Of a stretch of 64,000 bases of DNA, positions 22,540-34,799 are shown one piece after another; the first letter of the stretch is position 1, and the number at the start of each line of letters is the position of its first letter. Position numbers and translations under genes: made by a program. This DNA is from Hirsutella rhossiliensis (lineage: Eukaryota; Ascomycota; Sordariomycetes; Hypocreales; Ophiocordycipitaceae). The stretch covers positions 1,488,001-1,552,000 of the forward strand of contig NW_025408679.1 in NCBI RefSeq assembly GCF_020360975.1. The letters are read 5' to 3'. The notes under the pieces were generated by a model. It did no database searches, was not told the origin of the DNA, and saw nothing but the letters and a program-made list of their open reading frames with translations.

Positions 22540-23250
22540 TCGACCTTAAGCTTAATTAGATAGATATAGTTAACGCCTTCGTTAACTGCCCTCTTAAGAA
22601 AAAAGAAGTTATTTATATATAACTTCCTCTTAGTTTCTAATAGCTAGGAAAGGTTCTATAGCTTAGGAAAGCTTTATACGGACTATAAAGATTACCCTTT
22701 CTTTAGCAATAGTATTTAATAGGTTCCCTTAAAGCCCTAGGCTTTAAGAAAGTCCCTTAGGAACTATATATAATATAAAAGGGTAAAATTATAGTCTTCT
22801 TTTACGTCGACGATATTATCTAGGCTTACTTAAAAGAGGAAGAAGTAACTACTAAGGAGGCTATAAAAGGCCTATAATAAAGGTATAAGATAACTAAGCT
22901 AAGGGAGCTAAAGTAGTTCCTAGGGATATAAATCCTTTAAAATAGATCCTAATAGACAATCTAGCTTACCTAGGACGCTTATATCGATAAGGTCGCTTAT
23001 AAATTCCTCCTTAATTCCCTTAATAAGAAGCTTCCTTTTATACTTATATTAAACGAAGAGCTTTTACCTAATCCGTCCTTTTAAGCTAGGGAGTAAGAGA
23101 AATATTAATATTAATAGAAGGTAGGCTCCCTACTTTTTTTTTTAGCTATTTTTACTAGACCGGATATCTCTTTTATAGTTTCCCCGCTAGCTAGGTATAA
23201 CTAGAATCCTAGCCCTAGGGACTAAGAGGTAGTAGACTAAGCTATCCTTT
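22540..23250 (+). pseudogene. Cop-C reverse transcriptase remnant
   Basis: Copia RT frame with RIP stops: IDIVNAFVNCPLKKKEVIYI at about 22562-22620, then LRKALYGL near 22665, FFYVDDII with the catalytic YVDD intact at 22803-22814, ITKLREL..FLGI near 22888-22930, and TRPDISF near 23155. The order and spacing are those of RVT_2 in copia elements. Confidence 0.9.
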
Positions 23251-23319
23251 ATCTCTATTTAATAAGATTATATAGTCTATACCTAAGAGGGTAGAGAAGG
23301 AAGAAATTAGCTACTAAAA

Positions 23320-23800
23320 TCTTCCTTTATTTAAGCGGTTCGTCCTTTATAGATAATTCCTTAGATAAAAAGAGCTTATAAAGGTATATTATATCCCTTT
23401 TTAGAGGAACTATTACTTAAAGAGCTTCGAAATAAGCTACTATTATAACTTCGAGTATAGAGATAGAGCTACTAGCTCTTTTAGAAGCGTTAAAAGAAGC
23501 GATTTTCCTTAGCTAGCTACTAATATCTCTATAACTATAAATTCCGACCCTATTAGCTATAAAATATAATAATATATAGACTATATAGATTCTTATAAAG
23601 GAAAATAGTAAGCTATTAACCTAGCTATAGTATATCGATATCTACTAGTATTAGTTACGATAAGATATCTAAAAGGGACTTATTTCTATCTATTAGGTTT
23701 TAATAGTATTAATAAAAGCTAATAGTCTTATAAAGCCGTTACTAAAGTAGAAGCTAGCTATCTTTTTATAGTAAATTAGGCTAAAAGACGTCTATAAGAA
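23320..23800 (+). pseudogene. Cop-C RNase H remnant
   Basis: Copia RNase H: FLYLSGSSFIDNSLDKKSL.RYI (positions of 'DADxAxDxxxRxSTSGY'), then a block SSIEIELLALLEALKEA near 23450-23505 corresponding to 'STxEAEYxAL'. Heavily stopped. Confidence 0.8.
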
Positions 23801-24470
23801 GCTATCCTTAGAGGCCTACTTTAAGAGTCTATAAGAGGAGCTAATAGCCCGTATAAGAAGGTAATATCTATAGCTAAAGAAAAGGAAGAGGTCTTCCTTT
23901 TAGAGGGCCCCCTATTTAATTAGGTTTCTCCCTTTTAAGAAGGCCCCCTTTCTTATAGGACTTTCCCCTCTTTAGGCCCCTATTCCTTAAGTAGGTCTAA
24001 AAGAGCCTAGGGACCTAAAAGGGCCCTTGCTTTCCTTAAGTAAAGGGATAAGTATAGAGCTAAGAACCTCCTTTATACGCTTACTAGCCTAAAGCCGTAT
24101 TAGCTATGCCCTTACTATAAGGGCAGGCTATAGCTAAGGGGGTATATTATAAAGCGTAGCTTAATTTTATAGTTCTCGGAGATATCCCTTAGTAAGAAGG
24201 ACTAAGGAAGCTAAAAAACAGGTTTTAAAGAAGGAGCTAAAAGGAGGTATAAAGAGGAGGGTAGGGGTAAGAGGGGAAGTAGAAGTAGCGATAGCTTCTT
24301 ATAAAGGTAGCGAAAGATAAGACGGATATACTAGTAACGGCTAAAAAAAGGGGAAAAACTAGTAAAAAAGCTTAGTAGTTAAAAGGATATTAGTAGCTTC
24401 TTTAAGTAGGATCTTCTTTATTAATTAAGATACTAGATAGGTATAAAGAGGGGCGTTAAATAAAGGAAAG

Positions 24471-24857
24471 AAGGAGAATTAAGAAAATATAATAATTACT
24501 CCCTTACTATAATTACTACCCCTATAAGAATTAAATATCTCTACCCTACCTATCCGACCCCTTACTTTTAATTTTACCTTTATATATTTTTATATACTTC
24601 TTATATCTCTCTTCGCGAGAATATTACTATATTAAAGATATTAAACTAAATATTATATATTTAAGGGTCTTTAGCTATATAGCGTTCTTAATAATAATTA
24701 TAATTATAGTATTAGAATATATTAAGTTATATAAGATATAGTTACCCCTTAAGTAAAGAGCTTATATTAGCTACCTAGTAGGCTATAGGTTTACTTAATA
24801 ATACGTTATATAGATACTATTAATTAAATAGAATAAACTAATAGTATTAGCTAATAT
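24471..24857. other. RIP-degraded spacer before Gyp-D3
   Basis: AT-rich, CpA-depleted sequence with no gene signal. It probably includes the 3' LTR of Cop-C and the target of Gyp-D3. Confidence 0.4.
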
Positions 24858-25114
24858 TATAAGAGCGCTACTAAGAAGTATAGGCTAATAAAGTACTTAG
24901 GTATATAGTACTAATATATTAGTAAGGTATTAGTAGGGAATTATACTTACCCCGCTTATAAGTTATAGACTACTTACTACTTTAACTAAAGAGGAGAAAT
25001 CCCTCTTTTTATAATCTTTAGTCTTATAATAAGGAGAATATAATATATATAGTATAATACCTCTAGCTATCTTTACTACCTAATAAATCGTACTATAATA
25101 TATATTCCCTTATA
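24858..25114 (+). repeat. Gyp-D3 5' LTR
   Basis: 257 bp, begins TATAAGAGCG and ends TTCCCTTATA, the RIP forms of TGTAAGAG...CCCTTACA. Four further copies of the same length are at 30748, 34342, 41884 and 48647. Confidence 0.92.
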
Positions 25115-25339
25115 ATTTCTAAAGCTTCCTTTTTTAGTTACTTAATAAAGATAGCTACTTAGAGAAGACTATATAACGCTCCTATAACGCGACGTAGTAG
25201 TTAACTAGTCGAGGCCTCTTTATTATATATATTAAGTATCTACTTAAAAGATAAAGAATAGAAATATATATCCTTAGAATAAACCCTTATTATAAATAGT
25301 ATTATAACTATATTAAAGATATCGCTACTTATAGGTATA

Positions 25340-26330
25340 AGATAACCGTCTTATAAGGAAAAGCTTATAGCTCTATAAGCGCGTATTAAGGAGCTAGAGG
25401 AAATAAAACGCCTATAAGACTACGTTATATAATTAGAGGAGGAAATTACTAAACGCGCTAGTACTATCGCTATCTATTTAAGAAAGCGTTAACGGTCTTA
25501 CTCCTTTAAATTAAACGGTAGTCGTAGTAGCTAGGTTAAGATTAAAAATATCGCTTAATTATCTTAACCTACTAATATATAGAAATATTTAGACTAAACT
25601 TATAATTTAAAAGACGCCTTTAAGGCAACGCTTAAACGTTTTTATTATAATAAAATAAAGATCCTTTATATAGTAGATTATATATATAGCGACTATAAAG
25701 TAAGATAGCGTTAATACCTTAAAGAATAAACGCCGATTAACTAGACTAAATATAGTATAGATTAGGTGTACTTTAAGGAATAAATACTTATTTTAATTAA
25801 AGATACTATTAATAAGAAGATACTATTAGCGATATAATTAAAGGAGGCTCGCTAATAAGAAGGCTAGTCCCCCTTAAAGTTTAGCTTATACTTTAACTCC
25901 TTAGAAAGGTATTTCGAACGCCTATTAAAAAAAGTATATACTCTTATATTTTTTACTAAGCTAGAGCTATAACTTTAAGACTAAATTAACCTTTATTTAA
26001 TACCTATTTATACCTATTAATAGAAAGAGCTTATATAAGTCGCCTAACGATATTAAGATACTACTACTAATAAAAAGCAATATACTAATACTACTTTTAC
26101 CCTTAAAGGAACTAAGAATAGAAATAGTACTATACCTTAAGGTAGTATATATAGGGGAAGGAATTAAAGAGGCCGATAAGCTAAGGTAAATTATTAAGGA
26201 AATACTACCGATTTAACTAATAATAAGTAAGCTAGTAATATACCTATTAAGGGCTAAACTAAAGGACGTTATTAAGGAAGAGGATCTTTTACTTAATTAG
26301 GAATTATATATTTTTAATATAATAAGCTAA
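25340..26330 (+). pseudogene. Gyp-D3 gag remnant
   Basis: Gag starting with a predicted coiled coil (ARVKELEE.KRL.DRVI.LEEEITKRA-like, about 25370-25460), then a Retrotrans_gag-type domain and a nucleocapsid knuckle near 26290-26340 (YNKLG.L....T, with cysteines converted). Same organisation as in D1. Confidence 0.75.
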
Positions 26331-27039
26331 GATACCTATTTATAAAATATACTAATTCTTAAAAGGTAGAAACCTTAGTAAAGACTCTTAGACTTAATAC
26401 TATAAATTAAAAAAAAGGTAAGATATTAAGGTAAATACTTCTCCCTTAGTAAACTTAATACCTATAAGATAGTTACTTAAAACTCTTATAACGATATTAA
26501 GGTAAAACCCTATTAAAGTCCCTATATACTTAGATACTTATAGTACTATTAACCTTATAAATATATACTTTACTTAATAGTAAGGATTACTATATATAGC
26601 GCTATTATACCTTAAGTTATTAAGGCTAAGTAATAATAAGGTAAGGGAGTATAGAGTATAGTTAGTACTACTTTAAATAATAAATATAAGAAGCACTAAA
26701 AAGATAATTACTTATTTTTATATTAGTACTAATAAGTTAACGCTAAACGATTAAGTACTAATCTTTTTATTAGTTACTACCTTAGAGGATAAATATATCT
26801 ATATTATCTTATAGAAATAATAGTAAAAGTTTAAGTATTAACTAAGTAGTAAAACCCTATAAAATCCCTATAGATTCCTTTAAGAATATAAGAACGAGGT
26901 AAGGGTATATATAATAGCGCTTAATCCTAAGCTAATTCTATTATTAGATAAAGATAAGATAAAGGGATTTTATAGGAAGAATAAGCTAAATTCTTATTTA
27001 CTCTTTACTAGTTTAAAGATACTTTCTTAGCTAATAGAT

Positions 27040-28230
27040 CTAACTTACTATTAGCTAAAAAAGGAATAGATTACTTAATTAATTTAATCCTTAATATAAA
27101 ACCCTTTTATAGACTAATTTACCCTTTATTATAAAGGGAACTCTAAGTATTACGCGACTAGATCTAAGACGTAATAAGAAAGAAAATAATCTAAGAGTTA
27201 AAGAGCTTAGCTAAGGCGCTTATCCTTTTCGTTTTAAAGAAGGATAGTACTTTATAGCTATATATAGACTACTAAGGACTTAATTAAGTTATATAAAAAA
27301 AATCGGTACCCTTTACCCTTTATTTTAAAGATTAGTAACTACTATTAAGGAGCTAAGTATTTTTCTAAGATTAATATATAGAATACGTATTAATATATTT
27401 AAATTTAAGAAGGAGATAAATAAAAGACCGCTTTCTAAACGTATTATAAATATTTTAAATACCTAGTAATACCCTTTAGACTTACTAATATACTAGTTAT
27501 ATTTTAGAGCTATATCTATTAAGCGCTTAAAGGGCTCGTAGATATAATCTATATAGTCTACCTTAATAATATCCTTATATACTTTAAAATAAAATAAGAA
27601 TATACTAAATACTTAGAATAAGTAATAGAAAAGCTAAGGGCTATAGAGCTCTATATAAAACTATTAAAGTATATCTTTTATTAATAGTTAGTTAAGTTCC
27701 TTAAGTTTATTTTATTTATTAATAAGGTATTAATAGACCTTTAATAGGTAGAGGTAATAGCTTAATAGCCTAAACCTATAACCTACTATAATATTTAGGC
27801 TTTCCTTAGGTTCTATAATTTTTACTAATAATTTATATATAGGTACTTAAGAGTTATAGCGCCCTTAACTATATTATTAAAAGGGAGTTAAAATAAGAAG
27901 AAGCTAAGGAGTATAGAGCTAAACCTTACTAAAAGGGTAGCGTTCTAAGCTCTTAAGGATACCTTTTAAGGAGCCTTATTCCTTTAATATTATAATCTAA
28001 AAAGATATATTTATATTAAAATAAATATATTATAATTTATAATAGTAAGGATTATCTCTTAACATAATAATAAAGGGCGTTACTATTTAATTATATTTTA
28101 GTTAAGGAAGTTTATTAAAGCTAAACTTAATTATAGTATTTTAAACTAAGAACTATTTACTATTATTAAGTTATTTAAATATTAGTAATATTATATTAAA
28201 AGGGTAGCGTATAAAGTAAAGGTATTATTA
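27040..28230 (+). pseudogene. Gyp-D3 reverse transcriptase/RNase H remnant, truncated
   Basis: Gypsy RT colinear with Gyp-D1 36540-37720. The catalytic region reads VYLNNILIYF near 27555, where D1 keeps YLDD. The frame ends in RNase H at about 28230 without reaching integrase. Confidence 0.82.
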
Positions 28231-28399
28231 AAACCTTTACTTTACTCTAAAAAAACTTCTCGCGAAACCGATATATACCTATAGTAAGTATATATCGCGA
28301 CTAAAATACTAACTAATACTAGGAATTAATTTAGCGGTATTAATTACCCTTAATAATAATACTATACTAAGGCTAAGGGGTAAGTAAACGTAGTAGCGG

Positions 28400-29690
28400 C
28401 CCTTAATATACTAGGCTTAACTAAAGCGCGTAGCGCGAAGAGACGCTACCTAAATTTATATACCTTAATAAAGCGAGTTAATAAACCTAAAGTAGCGATA
28501 CGATACCGGCCTAGGCGCCGAGCGACCTTATAGAAAAAGTAGTATATAATAAACTTATAGGCTTTATCCTAAGCGTATAGTTCGGTAGGGTATAGGTAGT
28601 AGTCGAACGGCTCTTTAAGGCGAAGAGCCGCGCTAGTAGCGCGTCGTTAGCGGTACTCCGCGTAGACGAGAGCTTTAAGATAATAATCTAGGAAGTAATT
28701 AAGGAGGTAGTTAAAGAAGAACTCCGCTTAGGTATCGCTTTAAGCCTAGGGGGCCTAAAGCGAACTTAGGCCGCGGTCGTAGCTAAAACTAAGGGACCGA
28801 CCTAATATAAAGCCGCGGTAAAATAGGTCTTACCGCGCTATAAACGCGAGATTATTATAGTCCTTACTAAGGCACTGCCTAAAATCCTAAGCCGCGAACT
28901 AAAGGATATAGTAAAGGCGGTAAATATAGCCCTAAAAGCTATAAGCGCTATAGCGGCGAAGCGCTTTTAAAGTAAAGATATCGCGGTTATATTTAATACC
29001 TTAGCGAGAGCTTATTAAAGGGACTAAGGCTAGGTTAAGGCTATATTTAAACTAAAGGCTACGATTACCCGCTATATATATATAGTAGTTACTAAGAATA
29101 TCCCTTTAAGGGTAGTAATAATAAATAAAGAGTAATTACTTTATAAGATTATAGAGGTAAATAAAGTTAAGGTCCTCTAAGCCTAAGCGCTATGCCTTTA
29201 ATCTAAGATATTAATAGCGATAACTATACTTATTAAGGTCGGTAGCCTAAAAGAGGCTAATAGGCTTTATAACCTAAGCTTAGTCCTTAAAGTATAAATC
29301 TTTTAATATAAACCCTATAATAAATCAGTCTAACTATAGAGGTACTATAACTACTATAAGTATAGCTATATTACTAGGCGGTATATATCGATATAAGTCT
29401 ATAGCTAATATAAGAGTATAGTATATAATAGAGGTAAGGATAAATATAAAGCTAAGAAGGGTAAAATCCCTTATAACTATATCTTATATTAAAGGGACTA
29501 CTTATTATAGACCTAAACTTACTTTATAGTAAATAAAGCCTAAGAAAAGGTAATAGAAAACTACCTATAACGACCTTAGCGGTTCGCGAATACTTAGACT
29601 TATACTAAGTAATAGGTGCTGCCTACCGTCGAAACCTAGGGCGCTCTTAAATCGACCGCGGTCTAAAAGCAGGGACTAGGTAGACCGCGC
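28400..29690 (+). pseudogene. LINE-1 ORF1 (gag-like) remnant
   Basis: RNA-binding ORF1 protein. A helical Ala/Lys-rich region at 28840-29270 (KAISAIAAKRF, DIAVIFNTLARAY) precedes a zinc-knuckle region around 29320-29470, where CX2CX4HX4C positions are mostly tyrosines through RIP (for example YNYYKYSYITRRYIS). This layout is that of fungal Tad-like ORF1. Confidence 0.7.
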
Positions 29691-29849
29691 TAAGATAAGA
29701 GGTTAAGCTCGAGACACCTGCTAGCTAGTAAGGCTAGGGAGGCCGAACTAAGTATAAACGATATTTATAGGTATAGTAGATAAAGAAGTACTAAGAGATA
29801 GAGCGCCTCCCTCCTTATATAGACGACCCCTTTTACTATAACCCTACCT

Positions 29850-30747
29850 ATATATAACTAAAAGTACTATTTTAGAATATATAGAAGAGATATAAGCTAG
29901 CTTAGTTAGCGCTTTACTACTAAGCTAGCTTTAACTTAATAGTACTATAGGAAGTAGAAGCTATACTAAGAAGCGGGGCCCCGCCCCTTAAAGCGGCGCC
30001 TTATAGCTTAGTTTATAGGGAGGGGAGGTATTTACTATACGTATATAAAAGGCTTAGGCTAAGGACTTAGTCGCCCTAGTTTAAACTAGACTAAAGCAAG
30101 GTAATTTTTAAGGATAGTACTAAACTATAAACGATTTACTTACTACTAAAGGCTATAAGGGTTAAAGCGTTATAGGACCTAAGTATAATCGAACTAAAGT
30201 ACCTTATAGTAATAGTAAGGGACTTTAATATCTATTACTTACTTTAAGATAGCTATAATAAAACCTTAGAAAGTATAATATAACTTATATAAGAAGTAAT
30301 AAGACTATAACTTAAACTCGCTACCTTAAGAGGGGAGTATATAAGATTTTTCTATAGCTAAAAAGATAGTATTATTAACTTAGCTTAGGTAACCCTAGAG
30401 ACTAAGACATAGTATACTAAACCTAACTTAAACCTAACTAAGTTAAACTATATCCCTTAAACTATTATACTATAGGTCGATACCTAGGCCTAAGCGCTTA
30501 AACTAGCCCTAAGGTAGAAAGAAGTAGAAGTAAAGCTAGTCGAAGCTAAAACTATATCCTAGCTAAGATTATACTAGCTAATACTCTAAACGCTTAAAGA
30601 TATCGACTAAGACCTAGACTATATCTTCGCTACTTTAGCGTAGATCGCGATAGCTATAGTTCCGTACTAAGGGCGAGTATTACTTAAGGGCAACGTATAG
30701 TTTACCCTAGAGGTAGGAAAGGCAACGAGGGAGGCTAAGAAGGTAAG
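29850..30747 (+). pseudogene. LINE-1 endonuclease remnant
   Basis: Apurinic/apyrimidinic-type endonuclease at the N-terminus of ORF2, which nicks target DNA. The block VIVRDFNIYYLL.DS near 30200-30245 is the conserved 'GDFNxHHxxW' with catalytic Asp and Asn. LATLRGEYIRFFYS.KDSIINLA near 30320-30395 matches the later 'TR....S.IDL' region. The frame is cut at 30747 by Gyp-D2. Confidence 0.8.
30743..30747. repeat. Target-site duplication of Gyp-D2, left copy (GTAAG)
   Basis: GTAAG before the left LTR, repeated at 48904-48908 after the right LTR 18 kb away. This pairs the two outer LTRs as one insertion. Confidence 0.9.
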
Positions 30748-31004
30748 TATAAGAGCGCTACTAAGAGGTATAGGCTAATAAAGCACTTAGGTATATAGTA
30801 CTAATATATCGGTAGGGTATTAATAGGGAATTATACCTACCCCGCTTATATATTATAAATTACTTACTACTCCGACTAAGGAGGAGAAATCCCTCTTCTT
30901 ATAAGCTTTAGTCTTATAACGAGAAGAGTATAATATATATAGCGTAGTACTTCTAGCTATCTCTACTACCTAACTAATTATACTATAATATATATTCCCT
31001 TATA
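30748..31004 (+). repeat. Gyp-D2 5' LTR
   Basis: 257 bp, same ends as the other family LTRs. It keeps several CpG sites (for example TATCGG and CTCCGACT) that are TpA in its partner at 48647-48903. Confidence 0.92.
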
Positions 31005-31162
31005 ATTTTTAAAGCTTCTTTTTTTAGTTACTTAATAAAGATAGCTACTTAGAGAAGACTATATAACGTTCTTATAGCGCGATATAGTAGTAAACTAGTC
31101 GAGGCCTCTTTATTACGTATATTAAGTATCTACTTAAGAGACGAAGAATAGGAAGATATATC

Positions 31163-31859
31163 TATAAGAAGGTATAAGTAATAAGCGTAGAATCGGGTAA
31201 TTAATAACGTAAGTAGAAAGATTAGTCGAAGGAGTATAGGGTAGGGTTTTATCTGGAATTTATAACGAGTATATAAGGGGCCGAATAATATATTAAAAGA
31301 ATAGCGTTATAAAAGATACTTACGAACTTACTTATTCTATCTACTATTCTTAGGGAAATCCTTCGTCTTTTATAGACTATTGCTCGCCTACTAGTAGACT
31401 ATTTAGTTAGCCTTCTAGTATATTCTATAGTGCTTAAAAAGCTCTATCTATAGTATATCTTCCTAACTTAGTAGGTAGTCTAATTATAGTGTGATAGTTA
31501 ACGTAAGACTATAGGTTCTAGTATAAGTAGTAGATTTAACTAGAATGTTCTATGCCCTTCCTATTCTCGTATCGCGGATATCTTCGGAAACGCTAGGCTA
31601 AAATAGGCAATAGGGTATCCGTTCTGCTCGTAATTAACTTATACATTTTATATATATTTTTGTTTATAAGGATAGGCTTATCCTAACCTGCTTTTCCTAG
31701 AGGAAGGTATAGATATCTAGTAGAGGTCTTTGTCTTTTAAGGGTTATTCCCTTAGACTATATTATAGAGCCTCTTTCTACTAGCTTATTCTATAAAGCCT
31801 CCCTATACCTATTATTTCTTTATAATAGTAAAATAGGAATATAAGGGTATATTCTTATA
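31163..31859. repeat. Solo LTR (697 bp) inside Gyp-D2
   Basis: A 697-bp segment absent from Gyp-D1 and D3 at the same place. It starts TATAAGAAGG and ends TATTCTTATA, and is flanked by ATATC at 31158-31162 and 31860-31864. TG...CA-type ends in RIP form, a 5-bp target duplication and no coding sequence indicate a solo LTR left by LTR-LTR recombination of an otherwise absent element. It keeps about eleven TpG but only two CpA on the plus strand. Confidence 0.85.
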
Positions 31860-31879
31860 ATATCCTTAGAATAGACCCC

Positions 31880-32960
31880 TACTATAGATAGCGTTATAAC
31901 TATATCGAAGATATTGCTACTTATAAGCGTAAGATAACCGTCTTATAAGGAAAAGCTTACGGCCCTATAAGCGCGCGTTAAGGAGCTAGAGGAGACGAAA
32001 TGCCTATAAGATCGCGTTATATAATTAAAGGAGGAAATTACTAAACGCGCTAGTATATTCGCTATCTATTTAAGGAAGTATCGATAGTCTTACTCCCTTA
32101 AATCGGATAGTAGTCGCGGTAGTATAGTTAAGATTAAAAATATCGCTTAATTATCTTAACCTACTAATATACGGAAATATCTAGACTAGACTTACGATCT
32201 AGAAGACGCCTTTAAGGCAGCGCTTAAACGTTTTCGTCGTAACGAAATAAAGATCCTTTACGCGGTAGATTATATATATAGCGACTATAAAGCGAGATAG
32301 CGCTAATACCTTAAAAAATAAACGCCGATTAACTAGACTAAATATAGTATAGATTAGGTATACTTTAAAGAATAAATACTTATCTTAATTAAGGATACTA
32401 TAAATAAGGAGATACTATTAGCGATATAATTAAAGGAGGCTTACTAACGAGAAGGCTAGTCTCTCTTAGAGTTTAGCTTATACCTTAACTCCTTAAAAAG
32501 GTATTTTAAACGCCTATTAGAAAAGGCGCGTACTCTTACGTTTTTCGCTAAGCTAGAGCTATAACTTTAAGACTAAATTAACCTTTATTTTATACCTATT
32601 TATACCTATTAACGGGAAGAGCTTATATAAGTCGCTTAACGATATTAAGATACTACTACTAATAAGAGGCAATATATTAATACTACTTTTACCTTTAAAG
32701 GAACTAAGAATAGAAATAGTACTATACCTTAAGGTAGTACGTATAAGGGGAGGAATTAAAGAGGCCGATAAGCTAGGCTAAATTATTAAGGAAATACTAC
32801 CGATTCGACTAATAAGTAGTAAGCTAGCGATATACCTATTAAGGGCTAAACTAAGGGACGTTATTAAGGAAGAGGATCTTTTACTTAATCGGGAATTATA
32901 TATTTCTAATATAATAAGCTAGGATACTTATTTATAGAATATACTAATTCTTTAAAGGTA
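31880..32960 (+). pseudogene. Gyp-D2 gag remnant
   Basis: Colinear with the gag of D1 and D3: coiled-coil start near 31960-32040, capsid-like region, a Thr/Asn/Arg-rich linker at 32650-32760 and the knuckle near 32905-32960. RIP stops throughout. Confidence 0.75.
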
Positions 32961-33739
32961 GAAACCCTAGTAAAGACTCTTATACTTAATACTATAAAAT
33001 AAGGAAAAGGTAAGATATTAAGGTAAACGCCTCTCCCTTAATAAACTTAATACTTATAAGATAGTTACTTAAAACTCTTATAATAATATTAGGGCGAAAC
33101 CCTATTAAAGTCCCTATATACTTAGATACTTATAGTACTATTAACCTTATAGATATATACTTTACCTAATAATAGGGATTACTATAAGTAGCGCTATTAT
33201 ACCCTAAGGTATTAAGGCTTAATAATAATAAGGTAAGGAAGTATAGAGTATAGTTAGTGCCGCTCTAAATAATAAATATAAGAGGCATTAAAAAGATAAT
33301 TACTTATTTCTATATTAGTACTAATAAGTTAACGCTAAATAATTAAGTATTAATCCTTTTATTAATTACTACCTTAAAAGATAAACGTATTTATATTATT
33401 CTATAGAAACGATAGTAGTAGTTTAAGTATTAACTAAGTAGCGAAACCCTATAAAACCCTTATAGATTCCTTTAAGAATATAAGAATAAAGTAAGGGTAT
33501 ATATAATAGCGCTTAATCCTAAGCTAATCCCGCTATTAAATAAAGATAAAGATAAAGGGATTTTATAGGAAGAATAAGCTAAGATCTTACTAACTCTTTA
33601 TTAGTTTAAAGATACTTTCTTAGCTAATAAATCCGACTTACTACTAGCTAGAAAAAGAATAGATTACTTAATTAATTTAATCCTTAATATAGAACCCTTT
33701 TATAGACTGATTTACCCTCTATTATAAAGGGAACTCTAA

Positions 33740-33773
33740 GTAAGTTAGCACCCTTAGCTTCCGGCACCCCCTA
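33740..33773 (+). repeat. Fot-E left terminal inverted repeat
   Basis: About 34 bp, reverse complement of 43369-43402, preceded by TA. It contains TTAGCACCC and CCGGCACCCCC. These are the sites a pogo-type transposase would bind. Confidence 0.9.
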
Positions 33774-34341
33774 CTTCCGGCACCTCCTTATATTACTATC
33801 GCGTTAACTACCTACTATATCGTGACCGCGTTTTCTCGTATATCTCTTATTTAATAATTATAAAATAAATATTATTCGAATTAGCGATGCCTCGTCTTTC
33901 TAAATATACCGAAAACTAGCTCTAAGAAGCGCTCGAAGCTATTAATAATAGTATACCTTAGCTCTAAGCTAGTCGTAAGTAGGGTATTTTAAGAATAACC
34001 CTTTAGACGCGTCTTAAAGGAGCCCTACTTATAAAGGAGGCAAAAGAAGCATCTTAAAGGCTTAGTCGAGAGCAGGAAAAACACCTCTATAAATAGGTTC
34101 TTACCTAAGCGGCCCTTAGGCTGCCTCTAACGTATTATTAACTTAGGGAATTCGCCGGCCGTAATATCGTAGCTAGTAAAGACCCCCGCCCGCTTAGAAA
34201 ATACTAGGTTTCGAGCTTTTTAGCCCGAAACCTAGAGATTAGCACGATTAAAGGTAAATCTCTTAATTCTACCTATATTAACGGCGCCTCTATTAGCGGG
34301 ATTAAGGAATAGTTTTAATTCCTTAAGCTGCCGGCTATATA

Positions 34342-34598
34342 TATAAGAGCGCTACTAGGAGGTACGGGCTAACAAAGCACTCGGGTACGTAGTACTAATA
34401 TATCGGTAGGGTATCGGTAGGGAATCGTACCTACCCCGCTCGCATATTATAGACTACTCGCTACTCCGACCGAAGAGGAAAAGTCCCTCTTCTCGTAAGC
34501 TTTAGTCTTACGACGAGGAAAACATAATATATATAGCGTAGTACCTCTAGCTATCTCTACTACCTAACTAATCGTACCGTAATACGTATTCCCTTATA
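34342..34598 (+). repeat. Gyp-D1 5' LTR
   Basis: 257 bp, TATAAGAGCG...CCCTTATA, preceded by ATATA. Confidence 0.95.
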
Positions 34599-34799
34599 AT
34601 TTCTAAAGCTTCCCTTTTTAGTTACCTAGTAGAGATAGCTACTTAGAGAAGACTACGTAACGCTCCTATAGCGCGATATAGTAGTTAACTAATCGAGGCC
34701 TCTTCGTTACGTATATCGAGTATCTACTTAGGAGACAAAGAATAGGAAGATATATCCTTAGAATAGACCCCTACTATAGATAGCGTTATAACTATATCG

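Larger units (their letters stand above)
20500..24470 (+). mobile_element. Cop-C: RIP-degraded Ty1/copia retrotransposon
   Basis: A decayed copia element on the plus strand. The integrase end is seen near 21600-21700 (NIFRIWIPS-like followed by VIFDESSFFDRE, the 'RDVxFDE' block that follows copia integrases), with RT at 22540-23100 and RNase H at 23300-23800. LTRs could not be identified. A purine run at about 24435-24448 may be its polypurine tract. Confidence 0.8.
24858..28243 (+). mobile_element. Gyp-D3: truncated RIP-degraded gypsy copy
   Basis: Third copy of the Gyp-D family: a 257-bp 5' LTR, gag, protease and most of RT/RNase H. Homology with Gyp-D1 and D2 stops at about 28230, inside the RNase H region, and LINE-type sequence follows. 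The junction carries an 11-bp inverted repeat (28213-28223 and 28233-28243). It has lost more CpG than Gyp-D1. Confidence 0.9.
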
